DNA of 64,000 nt, taken from Clusia tigrina (lineage: Eukaryota > Arthropoda > Insecta > Diptera > Clusiidae). The translations under genes and the position numbers were made by a program. Location of the stretch: assembly GCA_920105625.2 (NCBI GenBank), contig OV050030.1:101459652-101523651 (forward strand), read 5' to 3'. Under the pieces are notes generated by a model. The model was not told where the DNA came from. It worked only from the letters and a program-made list of their open reading frames with translations, and did not search any database. Below, in pieces: positions 11,203 through 23,633 of the stretch (the stretch's first letter is position 1; each line of letters begins with the position of its first letter).

Positions 11203-11773
11203 TGAGACTTACAAGCTTAACTCATTCACTAATAGTGAATATTTGACAAATAGGAAGTATTCGGTATTCTGACAGAATATTCAAAGCTCTTTCATTTACG
11301 ATTTAGTAAATGGCCCAAAAGGTATTGTCAGCGAGTGAAGTACAATTTATGTTGTTTTTATTTTTTGGACCTTGATCGAATTTCAACCGGAGGCAGAGAA
11401 TCGATTAACAATTTTTCTTATATATTTACTATTTATATGTGTATATTATTGATATTCTTTATATATATTATTGTTATTATTTATATACGCGTATATTATT
11501 ATTTATATATATTTTATATATATTTGTTTCTATTCTTTTCTTGCCTTAATTGATATTTTAGCACTCTTCAAATTAGTTTAATAATGAATACACCACTCAA
11601 ATGATCTGTTTTTCTTTAAGTAGCTTTCACCTCGCTTTGGTTCAGTTTTGGAGCTTCCCCTGGTAAATGTTTTGCCAGAATACGGCCAGAACTTTTTATT
11701 TAAGAATTTGCATTCACTATTTCTCACGTATACAAAAATTGAATTTTGACAGAATAGAGCCGTAACTCAGTAC
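11203..11773. mobile_element. Unclassified ~570-bp insertion in G2 RT (copy A1)
   Basis: The insert splits RT between LINAPIM and YMNNICVVYLDD. It has no coding motif, is AT-rich with a TATATATTATTG-type central part, and has no clear poly-A or long terminal inverted repeats by eye. TATGG occurs at 11198-11202 and 11774-11778 and could be a 5-bp target duplication. The identical insert is at 41430-42000. It could be a non-autonomous DNA element or a SINE-like sequence. Confidence 0.55.
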
Positions 11774-12560
11774 TATGGGAGTATATGAACAATATATGTG
11801 TCGTGTACTTAGATGATATACTTATATTTAGAACATCGCTTAGCGAACATTTTCAGAATATTCATAAAGTATTTAAAAGGCTGAGAAATCATAATCTAAA
11901 AATTAAAATAGATAAGGGCCATTTTTTTTGCTTGGGGGACAGAGTACTTAGGACATATAATGACCACAAAAGGAGTCAGGCCGAATACGTAAAATAGAAA
12001 GTATTCAAAAGCTCAAACTACCAGAGACCCCTGAACAGATGAAATCATTTCTAGGAATGACAGGTTACTATATGAAATTTGTAAAGGACTATGCAAAAGC
12101 TCATGACATATACAAAGAACGCGAAAATTAACAAAAACGATTCTCGATATATAGATGCCTTTCAAAAACTAAAATGATTAATATCTAACACACCTATACT
12201 AAGATATCCTGATTTTGATAAACCGCCGTGCTATCTCAAGATGGACACTCCGTCAGCTAAGCAAGCATAAGTCTCAACGAACATGACAGGAAGTATAGTA
12301 CAACAGAAAAGGAACTTTAAGCTAACGTTTGGGCAGTAACTTATTTTACGCCATACATTTATGGAAGACACTTCGACCTAATCACAGATCATCAACCACT
12401 TGTTTGGCTAAATACCAAGAATACGGGAAAAGACATTAACTCAAGGTTACGACGTTTGTTGCTGAAACTTGGTGAATACGATTTTGACATTAATTATGTG
12501 AAAGGGAAAAACGGTAAAGCAGCAGACTTTATGAGTGGCTAAATACTGACAAAAGACCAA
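11774..12560 (+). pseudogene. G2 RT C-terminus and RNase H (copy A1)
   Basis: From 11785 the frame reads MNNICVVYLDDILIFRTSLSEH (catalytic YLDD) and RLRNHNLKIKIDKGHF, then frameshifts. RNase H pieces follow in shifting frames: FLGMTGYYMKFVKDYA, LRYPDFDKP, a YSTTEKEL-like segment at 12297-12316, then WAVTYFTPYIYGRHFDL, TDHQPLVWLNTKNTGKDI and NYVKGKNGKAADFMSG. The AGCT at 12320-12323 is the empty counterpart of the element-U insertion site at 42570 and 51020. Confidence 0.8.
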
Positions 12561-13643
12561 TAAATGTGGTGAATCCACTCCACAAGAAAACGGGGACGTA
12601 TAGGACGTTAATATGAGTACAAATGCCACAATCCTCTTTCAGCAAGATGAGCAGGATGACAATTTCTCAATATTGGACACCGTTGTTAATAGATTCAGTA
12701 GTCAACTTATATTGACTAATAATAAAAGAAGAGAAATATAGGTGACCGGAGGAGAGCATAAAATATGTATAAACTCTGGGGATATCATAAGCAACTTTAT
12801 GACTGACATATTTAGAAGGCACTTGAAGACAGGTAAAATAGGCATCTATAAAGAACTTATTGAGCACGAGAACTACCAAGTTCTATAAGGCCTTAATGAC
12901 CTATTTAATTCATCGATGAAATTTTATAAATGTACATACCATGGCAAGGACATGACAAGCGAGGAGGACACCTACAAACAAATAGGAATGTGTCATAAAA
13001 ATGAAACTAGAAATGAGGGAATAGCTGCAAATTATGAAGGATTGAAAAGGCTAATTTATTATAAAGATCTTAGAAAGTTGATCCAGAAATACATTAATAA
13101 TTGCGACATTTGTAATAGGGCCAAATATGATAGGAAACCGGTAAGGCCAAAATTTTTCTTGACAGAACCACCAACTGACAAAAATCGAATAACGTCTTTT
13201 TTCATGTAGACATATTCATGTCTTTTACAGATAGTTCTCTAAATATGCAATTATTCTTTACTTAGAAAATAGAAACAGCACTGCCCTAATAGAAAAACTT
13301 AGACTATACCTTTGTATTAAAAGCAAACCTCATAAGTTCGTAATGGATAACGAATAAAATTCAGGCAATGTCAGAGAAGTCGAGAGACAGGAAGAAATAT
13401 CAACACATTTTACACAGCCTAATAACCATACAGGTACCTCTGATATCGAAAGGTTCCACAGCACAATTGCAGAACAGTTGAGAGAATTTGAGACAGAAAG
13501 ATCGGAACTATCAAGACAGGAACGAATACTTGAATGCGTAGAATGGTATAACTGATCAGTACATTCTGATGTGGAAGAAGGTACAGTTAAAAAAAAGATA
13601 GAGCAATTGTTGTAAAACGCAAAAGAGTGAAATATCAACAGAC
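12561..13643 (+). pseudogene. G2 integrase (copy A1)
   Basis: The zinc region is in the 97-residue frame from 12916: CHKNETRNEGIAANYEGLK ... YINNCDICNRAKYDRKP. The second zinc histidine of the usual TNHRG motif is Asn (TRNEG). Core pieces are spread over frames: VDIFMSFTDS (first Asp), KFVMDNE followed by a stop (second Asp) and NNHTGTSDIERFHSTIAEQ (catalytic Glu). All three catalytic positions are recognisable, but at least three stops or shifts break the protein. The region 12561-12900 before it is a degenerate linker. Confidence 0.8.
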
Positions 13644-14170
13644 TTGACGAAAAACGTAAGAGAGTACAGAATAATTAAAAGAGCTATGTTAGGAACTATA
13701 AGGCATAAATACGAACCAAGATATAGGAAACTTAAATTAGAAAACGTTCACTCAACAAACATTAAAAAAGCCACGGAATTTTCGGGTGAAATGGACATTA
13801 CTCGCTGCAATGTTGATATGGATACAAATGGCCCAAGATTGTAGATAAGATCGAGACTGATAATGGGTACACAGTGATCAAACTGGAAGCTGCGCAAATT
13901 ATCAGGACCTATAATACTATTCTGCATGTAATCAAACCAACAGAAATTGAAAAGATAATCAAAGAGTTGGCAGTAAGTGTCGGTCAGTTGCAACCTAACG
14001 AGAATAGCCAATTTTTGTCGCTACAACTCAACACACTAGGACGAAAACTACAGACGTTGCTACCACACAAACAAAAGAGGGGTCTGATCAACATATTCGG
14101 AACAGGACTTAAATTGTTATATGGTACTATGCATGATAACGATAGAACGGAAATAGAGTAGCAATAAAAT
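13644..14170 (+). pseudogene. G2 envelope, N-terminal part (copy A1)
   Basis: Two frames (13644-13844 and 13874-14161) give an errantivirus F-like envelope segment. The second ends with a basic KQKRG furin-type site followed by GLINIFGTGLK, a glycine-rich hydrophobic stretch in the position of a fusion peptide. Everything downstream, including the transmembrane anchor, is replaced by (TA)n. A stop near 13844 separates the frames. It is an old, non-functional copy. Confidence 0.75.
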
Positions 14171-14230
14171 GTAATAAACAATATCGCATGGCGATAGAAA
14201 TTTTAAATAAAAAAAATAAAAATAAAAATA

Positions 14231-14402
<172 letters not shown>

Positions 14403-14446
14403 AATGATCACTTCAATAGAATATTTTCCATACTACGAAAACAATA

Positions 14447-15195
14447 CGAGGGCGGATTGATATTGAAGCTACCTAGCGCTAGATGGCAGAACAAACACAA
14501 AACCTTTTTTTTTAGAAAATGCGATCTGTCAAACGTCAGCTGTTAAAATTTCACCCAAATTCATCGATTAGTTTATTTGTTGTAGTCGTTTGAATTAAGC
14601 AACTTTTGTGTTTCTTGAAAAATGGAAAAAAGCGAATTTCGTGCAGTGATTAAACACTATTATTTGAAAGGGAAAACGGCGAAAGAGACAAAAGAAAAGC
14701 TCGATAAACATTACGGTGAGTGTGCTCCATCAGATTACATGGTAAAATATTGGATTGCTGAATTTAAACGCGGCCGAACAAGCACTGCAACAATACCATC
14801 AACAGGAAGGCCAAAAGAGGTGGTTACTGAAGAAAATATCAAGAAAATCCTCGATATCGTTATGAATGATCGCCGAGTCAAGTTGCGTGAGATTGTTGAA
14901 ATGGTAAACATATCATATGAACGTATGTTCAATATTTTGCATGAACATTTGCATATTAAAAAGCTATGGGCAATATGGTTGCCGCGTTTGCTCAGTGTCG
15001 AACAACAACGAGTTGGACAGACCAGTTCACAGCGGTGTTTGGACATGATAAAGCGGAATCCTGTTGATTTTTGGCGTCGATTAATAACTGTTGATGAAAC
15101 GTGGGTCCACCACTACACACCTGAAACCAAAAATCAATCGAAACAATGGGTGGAAGCTGGTGGAAGTGCTCCGAAGAAGGCGAAGGCAGTGAAAT
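14447..15195 (+). pseudogene. Mariner transposase, 3'-truncated (copy 1)
   Basis: An open frame of 203 codons starts at 14622 (MEKSEFRAVIKHYYLKG). It holds the N-terminal helix-turn-helix region, the linker GRPKE, WLPRLL (residues about 119-124) and the first catalytic aspartate in TVDETWVHHY (about residue 158). Mariner proteins are about 345 residues; here recognisable transposase ends near residue 192, so the second and third catalytic aspartates are missing. Sequence starting CGAGGGCGG at 14447, directly after a TA, may be the left terminal repeat. Of the three copies this has the least damaged frame. Confidence 0.88.
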
Positions 15196-15600
15196 CATAT
15201 AAGCGAACGGAGGCAAGCCGGGGAGACAAGTGAATGGGAGTACTTGAAAACACACATTTCTGGCCTGTCCACTACAAGTCATAAACCTTAAATTTAAAGA
15301 ACTAGAAAATAATCTTCAAACTCTTTTACCAAACAGAAGATACCGCAGGGACCTCGTTGACGCATTAGGTATGGTCATCAAGTTTATAACAGGTAACATG
15401 GACTCAATGGATGCAGAACAAATAAATAGATAAATAAATGAGATTCCTAAAAATGGAAATAATATAAAAATCAAAACCCAACACTGTAAATTTATAGAAT
15501 ATTGCTTCACTTACGGCACAAATGAAGTACGAACAACCATCTACATATACACTATCTTATCTTGCTGGAAACTTTCGTTAATCGATAACGAAATCCTTCG
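15196..15600 (+). pseudogene. G3 envelope fragment joined to mariner (M1)
   Basis: After a short unassigned stretch (YKRTEASRGDK, then 15234-15284), the translation gives LKELENNLQTLLPNRRYRR, a basic cleavage-like site, followed by DLVDALGMVIKFITGNMDS in the fusion-peptide position of errantivirus envelopes. Frames continue through KIKTQHCKFIEYCFTYG to about 15560. One stop lies after AEQINR. Similar tail sequence is seen at 57690-57790 near the G3 3' LTR. Confidence 0.65.
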
Positions 15601-15618
15601 TTAAAATATAATATATAA

Positions 15619-16378
<760 letters not shown>

Positions 16379-17905
16379 CTTACATCGGGAAAACATTTTA
16401 TCCCAGCGCGCTGTAAATGTATTATTAAATTACCAGTAGATGTTGTTATTTCGGAAGGCATTTATATGACAAAAAACTGGTTTAGTCTGTTGGAAGTTAT
16501 AAACGCAAGCACAGCAGACCAAACACTCCTGTTAGACAAGCCTATCAAGAGTGAAAAGTATTATAACTCGGAAGTCATCGAAATCCCCAATTGGAATATA
16601 AGCTGCGAACAGAAATCCGGTGCTAGTTATATATCTGAGCTAATCAGAATAAATCGCCTGAATACCGAAGAAAAAACAGCCTTAATTAAATTGTGGAGAC
16701 AATTCGAAGACATATTTCTTAAGGAAGGACAACTACTTACCTTCACGAACGAAATTAAGCATAATATAATCACAACAGATGTACGAAGTCATACAGATAA
16801 CCACACGGTCATAAGAGCGAAGTTAATAATCAAAAAAGTAACATGTTAGATCAGGGAATAATACGGCCCAGGTACTCGCCCTGGAGCTTACCAGTATGGA
16901 GAGTGCCTAAAAGGAAAGACGCTAGTGGCAAACAGAAATAGCTAGTGATTGATTTCAAGGAATTAAATGAGAAAACCATTTCAGTCAGGTATCCACTACC
17001 AAATATCACTGAAGTTTTAGATAAATTGGGGAATTGTATGTATTTTTCCATATGTATCCGGAATATATCGCAAAAACAGATGGCTACTACGAACATGTTC
17101 GTATGACATTCGGTCTGAAAAACGCCCCTTCTATGTTCCAACGGGTAATGAACAACTTCCTTAGAAATTTGGTCGGAAAAAGTTGTTTAGTTTATCTAGA
17201 CGATATAATTATTTATTCAACCTCTCTACAGGAACACATTACTAATCTCCAAAAAGTCTTTCAAAAATTAGAAGCATCCAATTTCAAAGTCCAATTAGGT
17301 GAATGAGAATTCCTAAAAAAAGAAATCAGTCTTTTAGGACATATTGTCTCAACCGAATGAAACAAACCAAACCCAGATAAAATTCACGCGATCAACAGAA
17401 AGATATCAAAGCATTCTTAGGCCTTCTGGGATACTATCGCAAGTTTATTAAAGAGTTTGCGAAGTTAACCAAACCAATGACAGAATGCCTTGATACTGGA
17501 TGATCGGTATATTAGCACCATCGAAACTTCTAAAAAACTCCTGACAAATGATCCCATATTACAATACCCGGATTTCCCAAAACCATTTATCTTAAATACA
17601 GACGCGAGTAATTTTGCCCTAGGAGCGGTACTTTCGCAAGTTAGAATTGGAAATGATTAACCAATTTGCTTTGCTAGCCGAACCCTTTCCGATAGTGAAA
17701 CAAATTATTCAACAGTAGAAAAAGAACTTCTGGCCAGTGTTTGGGCAAACAAATATTTCCATCCGTACGTTTTTGGGCATTAAATTCTTACGGACCATCG
17801 TCCATTGACATGGTTCATGAGTCTGAAAGACTCCAATTTAAAGTTGATTCGTTGGAGATTAAAATTAGAAGAGTTTGACTATCAGATAATTTATAAAAAA
17901 GTTGT
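16379..17905 (+). pseudogene. G3 RT and RNase H (M1)
   Basis: RT leader PARCKCIIKLPVDVVI and the motif LNTEEKTALIKLWRQFEDIF come first. Then broken fingers (WRVPKRKDASGKQK, stop, VIDFKELNEKTI), the palm frame 17034-17306 with [15 protein letters not shown] and [16 protein letters not shown], and a stop at 17305. RNase H follows: LNTDASNFALGAVLSQ, YSTVEKELLASVWANKYFHPY and LTDHRPLTWFMSLKDSNLK. The leading part of the palm (S-T-L-D-L) is destroyed near 17040. At least six disruptions are visible. Confidence 0.85.
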
Positions 17906-18956
17906 CCTCAAATAACCAACCAAGTCGATTGAAATGCAAATGATACAAGCGAAACAATCCACTCAGCCGAAGAAAATCTAAATTGTGGAATTGCTATATA
18001 AGAAAGACCAATCAATGAATTCAATTTACAAATAGTCTTTCTAGAGCCAGATTTAAAAGCAGAAGTATCTGTATAACTTATTATTAAAAATAACCAAAGA
18101 AGGACATTTTGTAAAGCGGCATTCGACGAACAAACAATAATAGACATTTAGCACCAAAGAAACTTGACGAATTCCTTTCGGATGATGAAACATCTCGCAT
18201 TCAATCCACATTCAATCCACATACTCCAAATAATTTTCACACAGTACAATTATACGGTGTACAGAAAAGCTCATATATATTAATGGAAGTGATGAGCAAG
18301 AGCAAATTATAAAAATCTATCACGAAAATTAAAAAATAGATTTATTAATAAACCATTTATTCAATATTGCAGGTGCCATTGTGCTCGAAAAACTTAAAAT
18401 AATATCAAAACAAATTAAATCCAAATGAATTGGAACAAATGGTCGATTACCTAAATGAACAAAAAGTACACATAGAAGCAGAAAATATATAATCTAATAT
18501 ATATATGAATTGCAAAGGATTCAGGCATATTATAGTAACACTAGCATTATATTCAATGTACGCATACCACCACTCTCACAACATCAGTCACAATTATTTC
18601 ATATCATACCCTTATCATTAATAACACCAAACTAATAACAACCACCCCATAGATAACCTACAATGAGCACAATATAAAGTATATAAGAGATGCATGTCCC
18701 TAGATCGAGAATGCATTCAATTGCCCATCATCTATATAACAACAACCAATAGCGCAATCCCCGTGCATAAAACGACTAATGAACAACGAACCAGCACAAT
18801 GGCCCCTAAATCCATAATTCAACCTCAACCAAATTACATCCTAAATGTCCCACATGCACTAATAAACGTTACTTGCAAAAACCACTAACCCTTTTTAGAA
18901 GGAACAGCAATAATACACTACCAACGATGACAACCATAACAAATTCTGGGACGAAA
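17906..18956 (+). pseudogene. G3 linker, integrase stub and env remnant (M1)
   Basis: A linker with VFLEPDLKAEVSV and KNNQRRTF pieces precedes an integrase N-terminal stub (SDEQEQIIKIYHEN). That fuses to envelope-like sequence (LINHLFNIAGAIVLEKLK) by loss of nearly all integrase. From about 18694 a short env-like frame (MSLDRECIQLPIIYI ... LNVPHALINVTCKNH) and LEGTAIIHYQ lead to 18956, where G4 begins. M3 shows what normally follows. Confidence 0.55.
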
Positions 18957-20345
18957 CTTTTTTCACGTCAAGACTAATCGCTACACACGAAGTTTTGTAA
19001 CGGCACGTTTGTTTTGTTTTATTTGTTTGTTTCCGTCAAGACCAACCTTAACTCGTACAGGTTGTTATGTAATATCTTGTTCACTCTACATTTCACAAAC
19101 TTCTCACAAAACTGACCGATACAATGCCTTAGCCACACGACCATGCGCTACGGTCTCTGGCTCATTAGCATTCTCTACTAACGCTGCCGTTATCTACTCA
19201 GGCGACCACAACTTTCAACATCGTTCATTCATCCACGCTTCTCCGCAGTTTACCTCCGTTCGCTTATAACCTTCGCCTAACTTCACATCAGATAAACTCT
19301 CCTGATTCTGCCGTACTGTCTCCATGATCTCTAGATATGTCGGCGAGGTAAAAATCGTAGTGTCAAACCAAAGCACCCTCTTACTCACTTTTTCTATGTC
19401 CACGGCACGAGACAATATGTCTGCCACTACATTGTCGGAACCATTCCCATTTTCAATATCATATTCAAAACCCTGTAGTTGCAGCGACAATCTCGCTAAC
19501 CTACAACTCAAGTCTCTAAGTGACATCAGCCGCTTCAGACTGGCATGATCTGTGTCAATTGGCTTTTATTTTCTACCTGATCTTTCTGGAAGAATAACTA
19601 TGTCGGATGCGTCGCATTGAATCCAGAATCGTTTAGAGAAATCCGGATGTAGCAGCACTGGCGCAGTAGACACAGCCGCTTTAAGTTTTTTGAAATCTTG
19701 GATCGCCGCGGGTGTTACTTTGGTACAAGGCTTGCTCCGGCATCATAAAAGCCGTATACCCCTACTCTCTTCACTTAAATCGATTTGCCAGAATGCGAAT
19801 TTCAGATCAATACAACTGATGAACACGGTGTCCTCGATGCGGCTTAAAATCTCCTCAATACTTAGTAATGGGTACGTATACTTGATCGTGCGTTCAGCTG
19901 GCGCATCCAGGCATAACCGATTCTTCCCAGGTTTCCGTACCAGTGTTAGTCGGTTTCTCCATTGACTCTAACACTCTTCCATAACTCCCAGCGCCAGCAT
20001 TTGGTCCACCTTTTTATACACTAAATTCTTCACTGCGGGTGACACCAGATAATTCTTATCCTTCACTGGCTCTTCCCGTTAACCACCAGAATCTTGTGAT
20101 TCTCCAGAGTAGTCTTTTCTAACCCATGGTTCTCAAAACTTATAAATTTCCTCTTCCCTTTCTCCGGCTACTGTAGCGGCGCTGCTGTCAGCACATGCAC
20201 ACACGTTCTCTTAGCTACTTCTCGACTTCACTTACCCCTCACACTTCTGGGGCTAATGCAAACTTTCTCCAGAAGTCAACCCCCAAGTACACCTCCTGTT
20301 TCAACGTGTGACATAGATAGAACTCTATATCCTTCATTTTTCCTT
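18957..20345 (-). mobile_element. G4 Ty3/gypsy element fragment, minus strand (M1)
   Basis: Minus-strand translation gives, in order from 20345 down: a protease end (YLCHTLKQEVYLGVDFWRKF), RT pieces (IKYTYPLLSIEEILSRIED, ISCIDLKFAFWQIDLSEE), then RNase H TDHASLKRLMSLRDLS, LSLQLQGFEYDIENGNGSDNVVADILSR and a linker to 19215. A ~280-bp segment of RT between about 19735 and the RNase H start is deleted relative to M2. The clade within Ty3/gypsy is unclear, but the motifs differ clearly from G1-G3. There is nothing recognisable in 18957-19200 beyond low-complexity T-rich sequence. Confidence 0.75.
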
Positions 20346-20830
20346 GACTACCGGTAATACCACCCGACCTATCATGCGGGTCATATCGACTATTCCGACA
20401 CTTTCTATGAATCAGACTTCACACAGAATACCTATCGACTGGGAAATATTAAATACCCAGTTTATATTTGGATTCGAAATAAAGAAGACGCATTATCTTA
20501 AGATAAAGTTCTTTTTCATTGTTTAATCACTGGTACTCCTGAAGGATACCCGCACATTACTGGCGCAATCGATTGAGTATAAATCCAAAGATTTATACTA
20601 AGTACTAACTACTTTCTGGTTTTTAAAAAAAAAAGGTAGTCGACAGTTTCTAGTATAGTGACAGAGTGAATATATCGGTCGACATATAGATAGAACAAAA
20701 CCAAAGTATAACGGGAAAATTTTTTATAAAATTTAACTGAATTAAATTTTGTATGTGAAAAAAAATTATTAAATATACTGGTATTATTAAACATTATTAA
20801 TCAAACATTACCAAAGACTGCGTTATCAAC
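20346..20830 (+). other. Candidate G2 5' LTR end, primer site and leader (M1)
   Basis: TGGCGCAATCGATTGAG at 20561-20577 has the TGGCGCA start typical of retroelement primer-binding sites. An AATAAA lies about 80 bases upstream (about 20480), as expected for an LTR R region. An AT-rich leader with a 10-A run follows, then the G2 gag start at 20831. The upstream LTR boundary is not visible because G4 sequence abuts. The primer tRNA is not assigned. Confidence 0.4.
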
Positions 20831-22210
20831 ATGAGCCTTCGGGACGTACACCATTTGCTTCACAGCATACTGAACAAATAACAGCACCACTACCTAGCAC
20901 ATCTCTACCGGCGACCCAACTGCTCAAGGAAGCATCGAAGATTAAGGAGTATAGAGGAACCAAGGATTATGATCTGTCATCATTCATTCGGGAAGTGGAA
21001 AGTGCAACAATATATTTTCCAGCACTGCGTTATGAACAAACTGCAGGGACAAGCAATATTTGTAGTTAGGACTTTGGGTAGGATCCAACCCGGAAGGACA
21101 TCAAGAGAGAACTCGTCAGAAACATAGGTGTGAGGGAGACGTACCACAACTTGTTTTATCAAGCTATCAATGTGAGGAGGGAGGATAATGTAAGTGAATA
21201 TTATCTTAAGTTAAACCCCATATTAGATAAGCTAAACACGAAATATCAATTTGATGATAATAAACCAATAGAGTGCTCACCTCAAATCAATGAGTCAATA
21301 ATTTTAAAAAGATATTTAAATGGCATACACCCTAGCTATTCAAGTATTGTGTATAGCAGAAGTATAACAAGCCTAAGAGAAGCATTTTATATGTTTGAGG
21401 AAACAGGAATGATTAGGAAAATAATATTTTCACGTATTCACACCATAACAGACGAGACTCACAACGACGAGAGAACTTTTATAACAATACAGAAAGACAA
21501 ATACTACAAACTTTTACAACAATACAGAACGAAATACAAATGTAGGACCTCCAAAACAGTATGACCGTAGTGCAAGCCTATGTGTTTCCAGGCAATACGA
21601 AAATTTAACAAAGTCCCAACGCATGAGTAACACAAACTACATGAGCACTGGCCAGCAATGGAGAAATGTTAACTTCGATACTTCGGGACGATATAGGCAG
21701 AATGTGAATTCGTCACAGTACAGACAAAATAGGATGGAATAAATGGAGGTTGATCACATCCAGGATGCGGAAAATGCAGATTTTGAGATGGTAAATTTTC
21801 ATTTGCCAGAGGAGAGCTTAATCTTCCGATAGTTGAGCTTACTATTGGCAACGACACCGGTTCGACGACCACTTTACTAAACGAAAACAAAATGAATTAA
21901 AATACACTTTACTGTACAATATGTCAAGCGGTCAGACAAAATATACTCCAGCCGATGCAGGCAATAATTAACTTGGAGGAAGGGTACTTGAAATAAGAAA
22001 TAATAAAATTATTATTTTGAACTCGAGTCCATATAAGTATGGGGAAATATATTCCTTGTAATATTCTTATGTCAGTCCGGAAATTCTTAAGAAGCTTCAA
22101 CGGAGTGATGTGAGCCCTGAGGAAAGTGAGTGTTTAGCGCAACTATTGAATGAGCATCAAAATTTGTTTTTCAGAAAGGTCACAAATTTACACATACTTA
22201 CGAGATTAAG
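20831..22210 (+). pseudogene. G2 gag, protease and RT start (M1)
   Basis: Starting MSLRDVHHLLHSILNK and then a stop, gag continues in a second frame (SKIKEYRGTKDYDLSSFIREV) and in the 144-residue frame 21130-21564 (RETYHNLFYQAINVRREDNVSE). This is a capsid-like region with many charged residues and no zinc knuckle. A protease follows with LTIGNDTGSTTTLLNENK (D-T-G) near 21850. RT begins KLQRSDVSPEESECLAQLLNE at 22090 and is cut at 22210 by the G1 LTR. The same block occurs at 29568 and 62009. Confidence 0.75.
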
Positions 22211-22545
22211 AGTTATACTAACACCCACTAAAATAATATAAAATCACGTTTTAATCTTTTTTCTAATTAATAAAAAAAATGTAAATTAACCAAATTGCAT
22301 TTTCGCTCCCACAGACAAGTTCCATGAAAACGAAAACGCACTTCAAGTAACACACAAACAATTCCAAAGAATTGTTTACAATCAATTTTGCCAATTAATA
22401 AATAAACCTAAACTTACCAAACAGCATTTCCGTTCACACAAGAAACGAAAATGCATAATTCCAAAGAACTGTTTACAATTAACTTTTTAATAAATAATTT
22501 CAATGAACTCTTCTCAACAAATTTTGCTAATCAATCAAAATAGAG
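22211..22545 (+). repeat. G1 5' LTR, first half (M1)
   Basis: Starts AGTTATACTAACACCC directly after the ATTAAG target repeat; AGTTA is a common errantivirus LTR start. It continues through diverged tandem repeats built around ATTCCAAAGAA(T/C)TGTTTACAAT at about 22361 and 22460. It leaves LTR sequence at 22545, where the copy at 30945 continues with TCACCAAATTG. Confidence 0.65.
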
Positions 22546-22644
22546 ATAGACCTATGGTTCCTTCACCAAAGTCGCTTAGAATTGTCCATAGAATCATCCT
22601 AGCGGCTGGCTTTAATCGAATTTTTCGGCTCTATACAAATTGGC
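22546..22644. other. Unassigned junction sequence
   Basis: About 100 bases between the broken G1 LTR and the next (TA)n tract. I see no match elsewhere in the window and no coding motif. It may be the original DNA left of a (TA)n tract or a scrap of another element. Confidence 0.4.
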
Positions 22645-22868
<224 letters not shown>

Positions 22869-22912
22869 AATGATCACTTTAATAGAACATTTTCCATGCT
22901 ACGAAAACAATA

Positions 22913-23633
22913 CGAGGGCGGATTGATATTGAAGCTACCTAGCGCTACATGGCAAAACAAACACAAACCTTTTTTTTTTTAGAAAATGCGATCTGTGAAA
23001 CGTCAGCTGTTAAAATTTCACCAAATTCATCGATTAGTTTATTTGTTGTAGTCGGTTGAAGTATGCAACTTTTGTGTTTCTTGAAAAATGGAAAAAAGCG
23101 AATTTCGTGCAGTGATTAAACACTATTATTTGAAAGGGAAAACGGCGAAAGAGACAAAAAAAAGCTTGGCGATTACATGGTAAAATATTGGATTGCTGAA
23201 TTTAAACGCGGCCGAACAAGCACTGCAACAATACCATCAACAGGAAGGCCAAAAGAGGTGGTTACTGAAGAAAATATCAAGAAAATCCTCGATATCGTTA
23301 TGAATGATCGCCGAGTCAAGTTGGGTGAGTTTGTTGAAATGGTAAACATATCATATGAACGTATGTTCAATATTTTGCATGAACATTTGCATATGAAAAA
23401 GCTATCGGCAAGATGGTTGCCGCGTTTGCTCAGTGTCGAACAACAACGAGTTGGACAGACCAGTTCACAGCGGTGTTTGGACATGATAAAGCGTAATCCT
23501 GTTGATTTTTGGCGTCGATTAATAACTGTTGATGAAACGTGGGTCCACCACTATACACCTGAAACCAAAAATCAATCGAAACAATGGGTGGAAGCTGGTG
23601 GAAGTGCTCCGAAGAAGGCGAAGGCAGTGAAAT
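22913..23633 (+). pseudogene. Mariner transposase, 3'-truncated (copy 2)
   Basis: Same element and same 3' breakpoint as the copy at 14447. The start codon at 23089 is present, but about 37 bases near 23160 are missing, shifting the frame. The rest reads openly from 23177 (YWIAEFKRGRTS, WLPRLL, TVDETWVHHY). It keeps only the first catalytic aspartate. Confidence 0.87.

Noticed and set aside
14622..15233. Domesticated mariner (SETMAR-like) host gene
   Set aside because: Truncated at the same point in three tandem copies, two of them frameshifted; it looks like amplified debris, not a conserved fusion gene.
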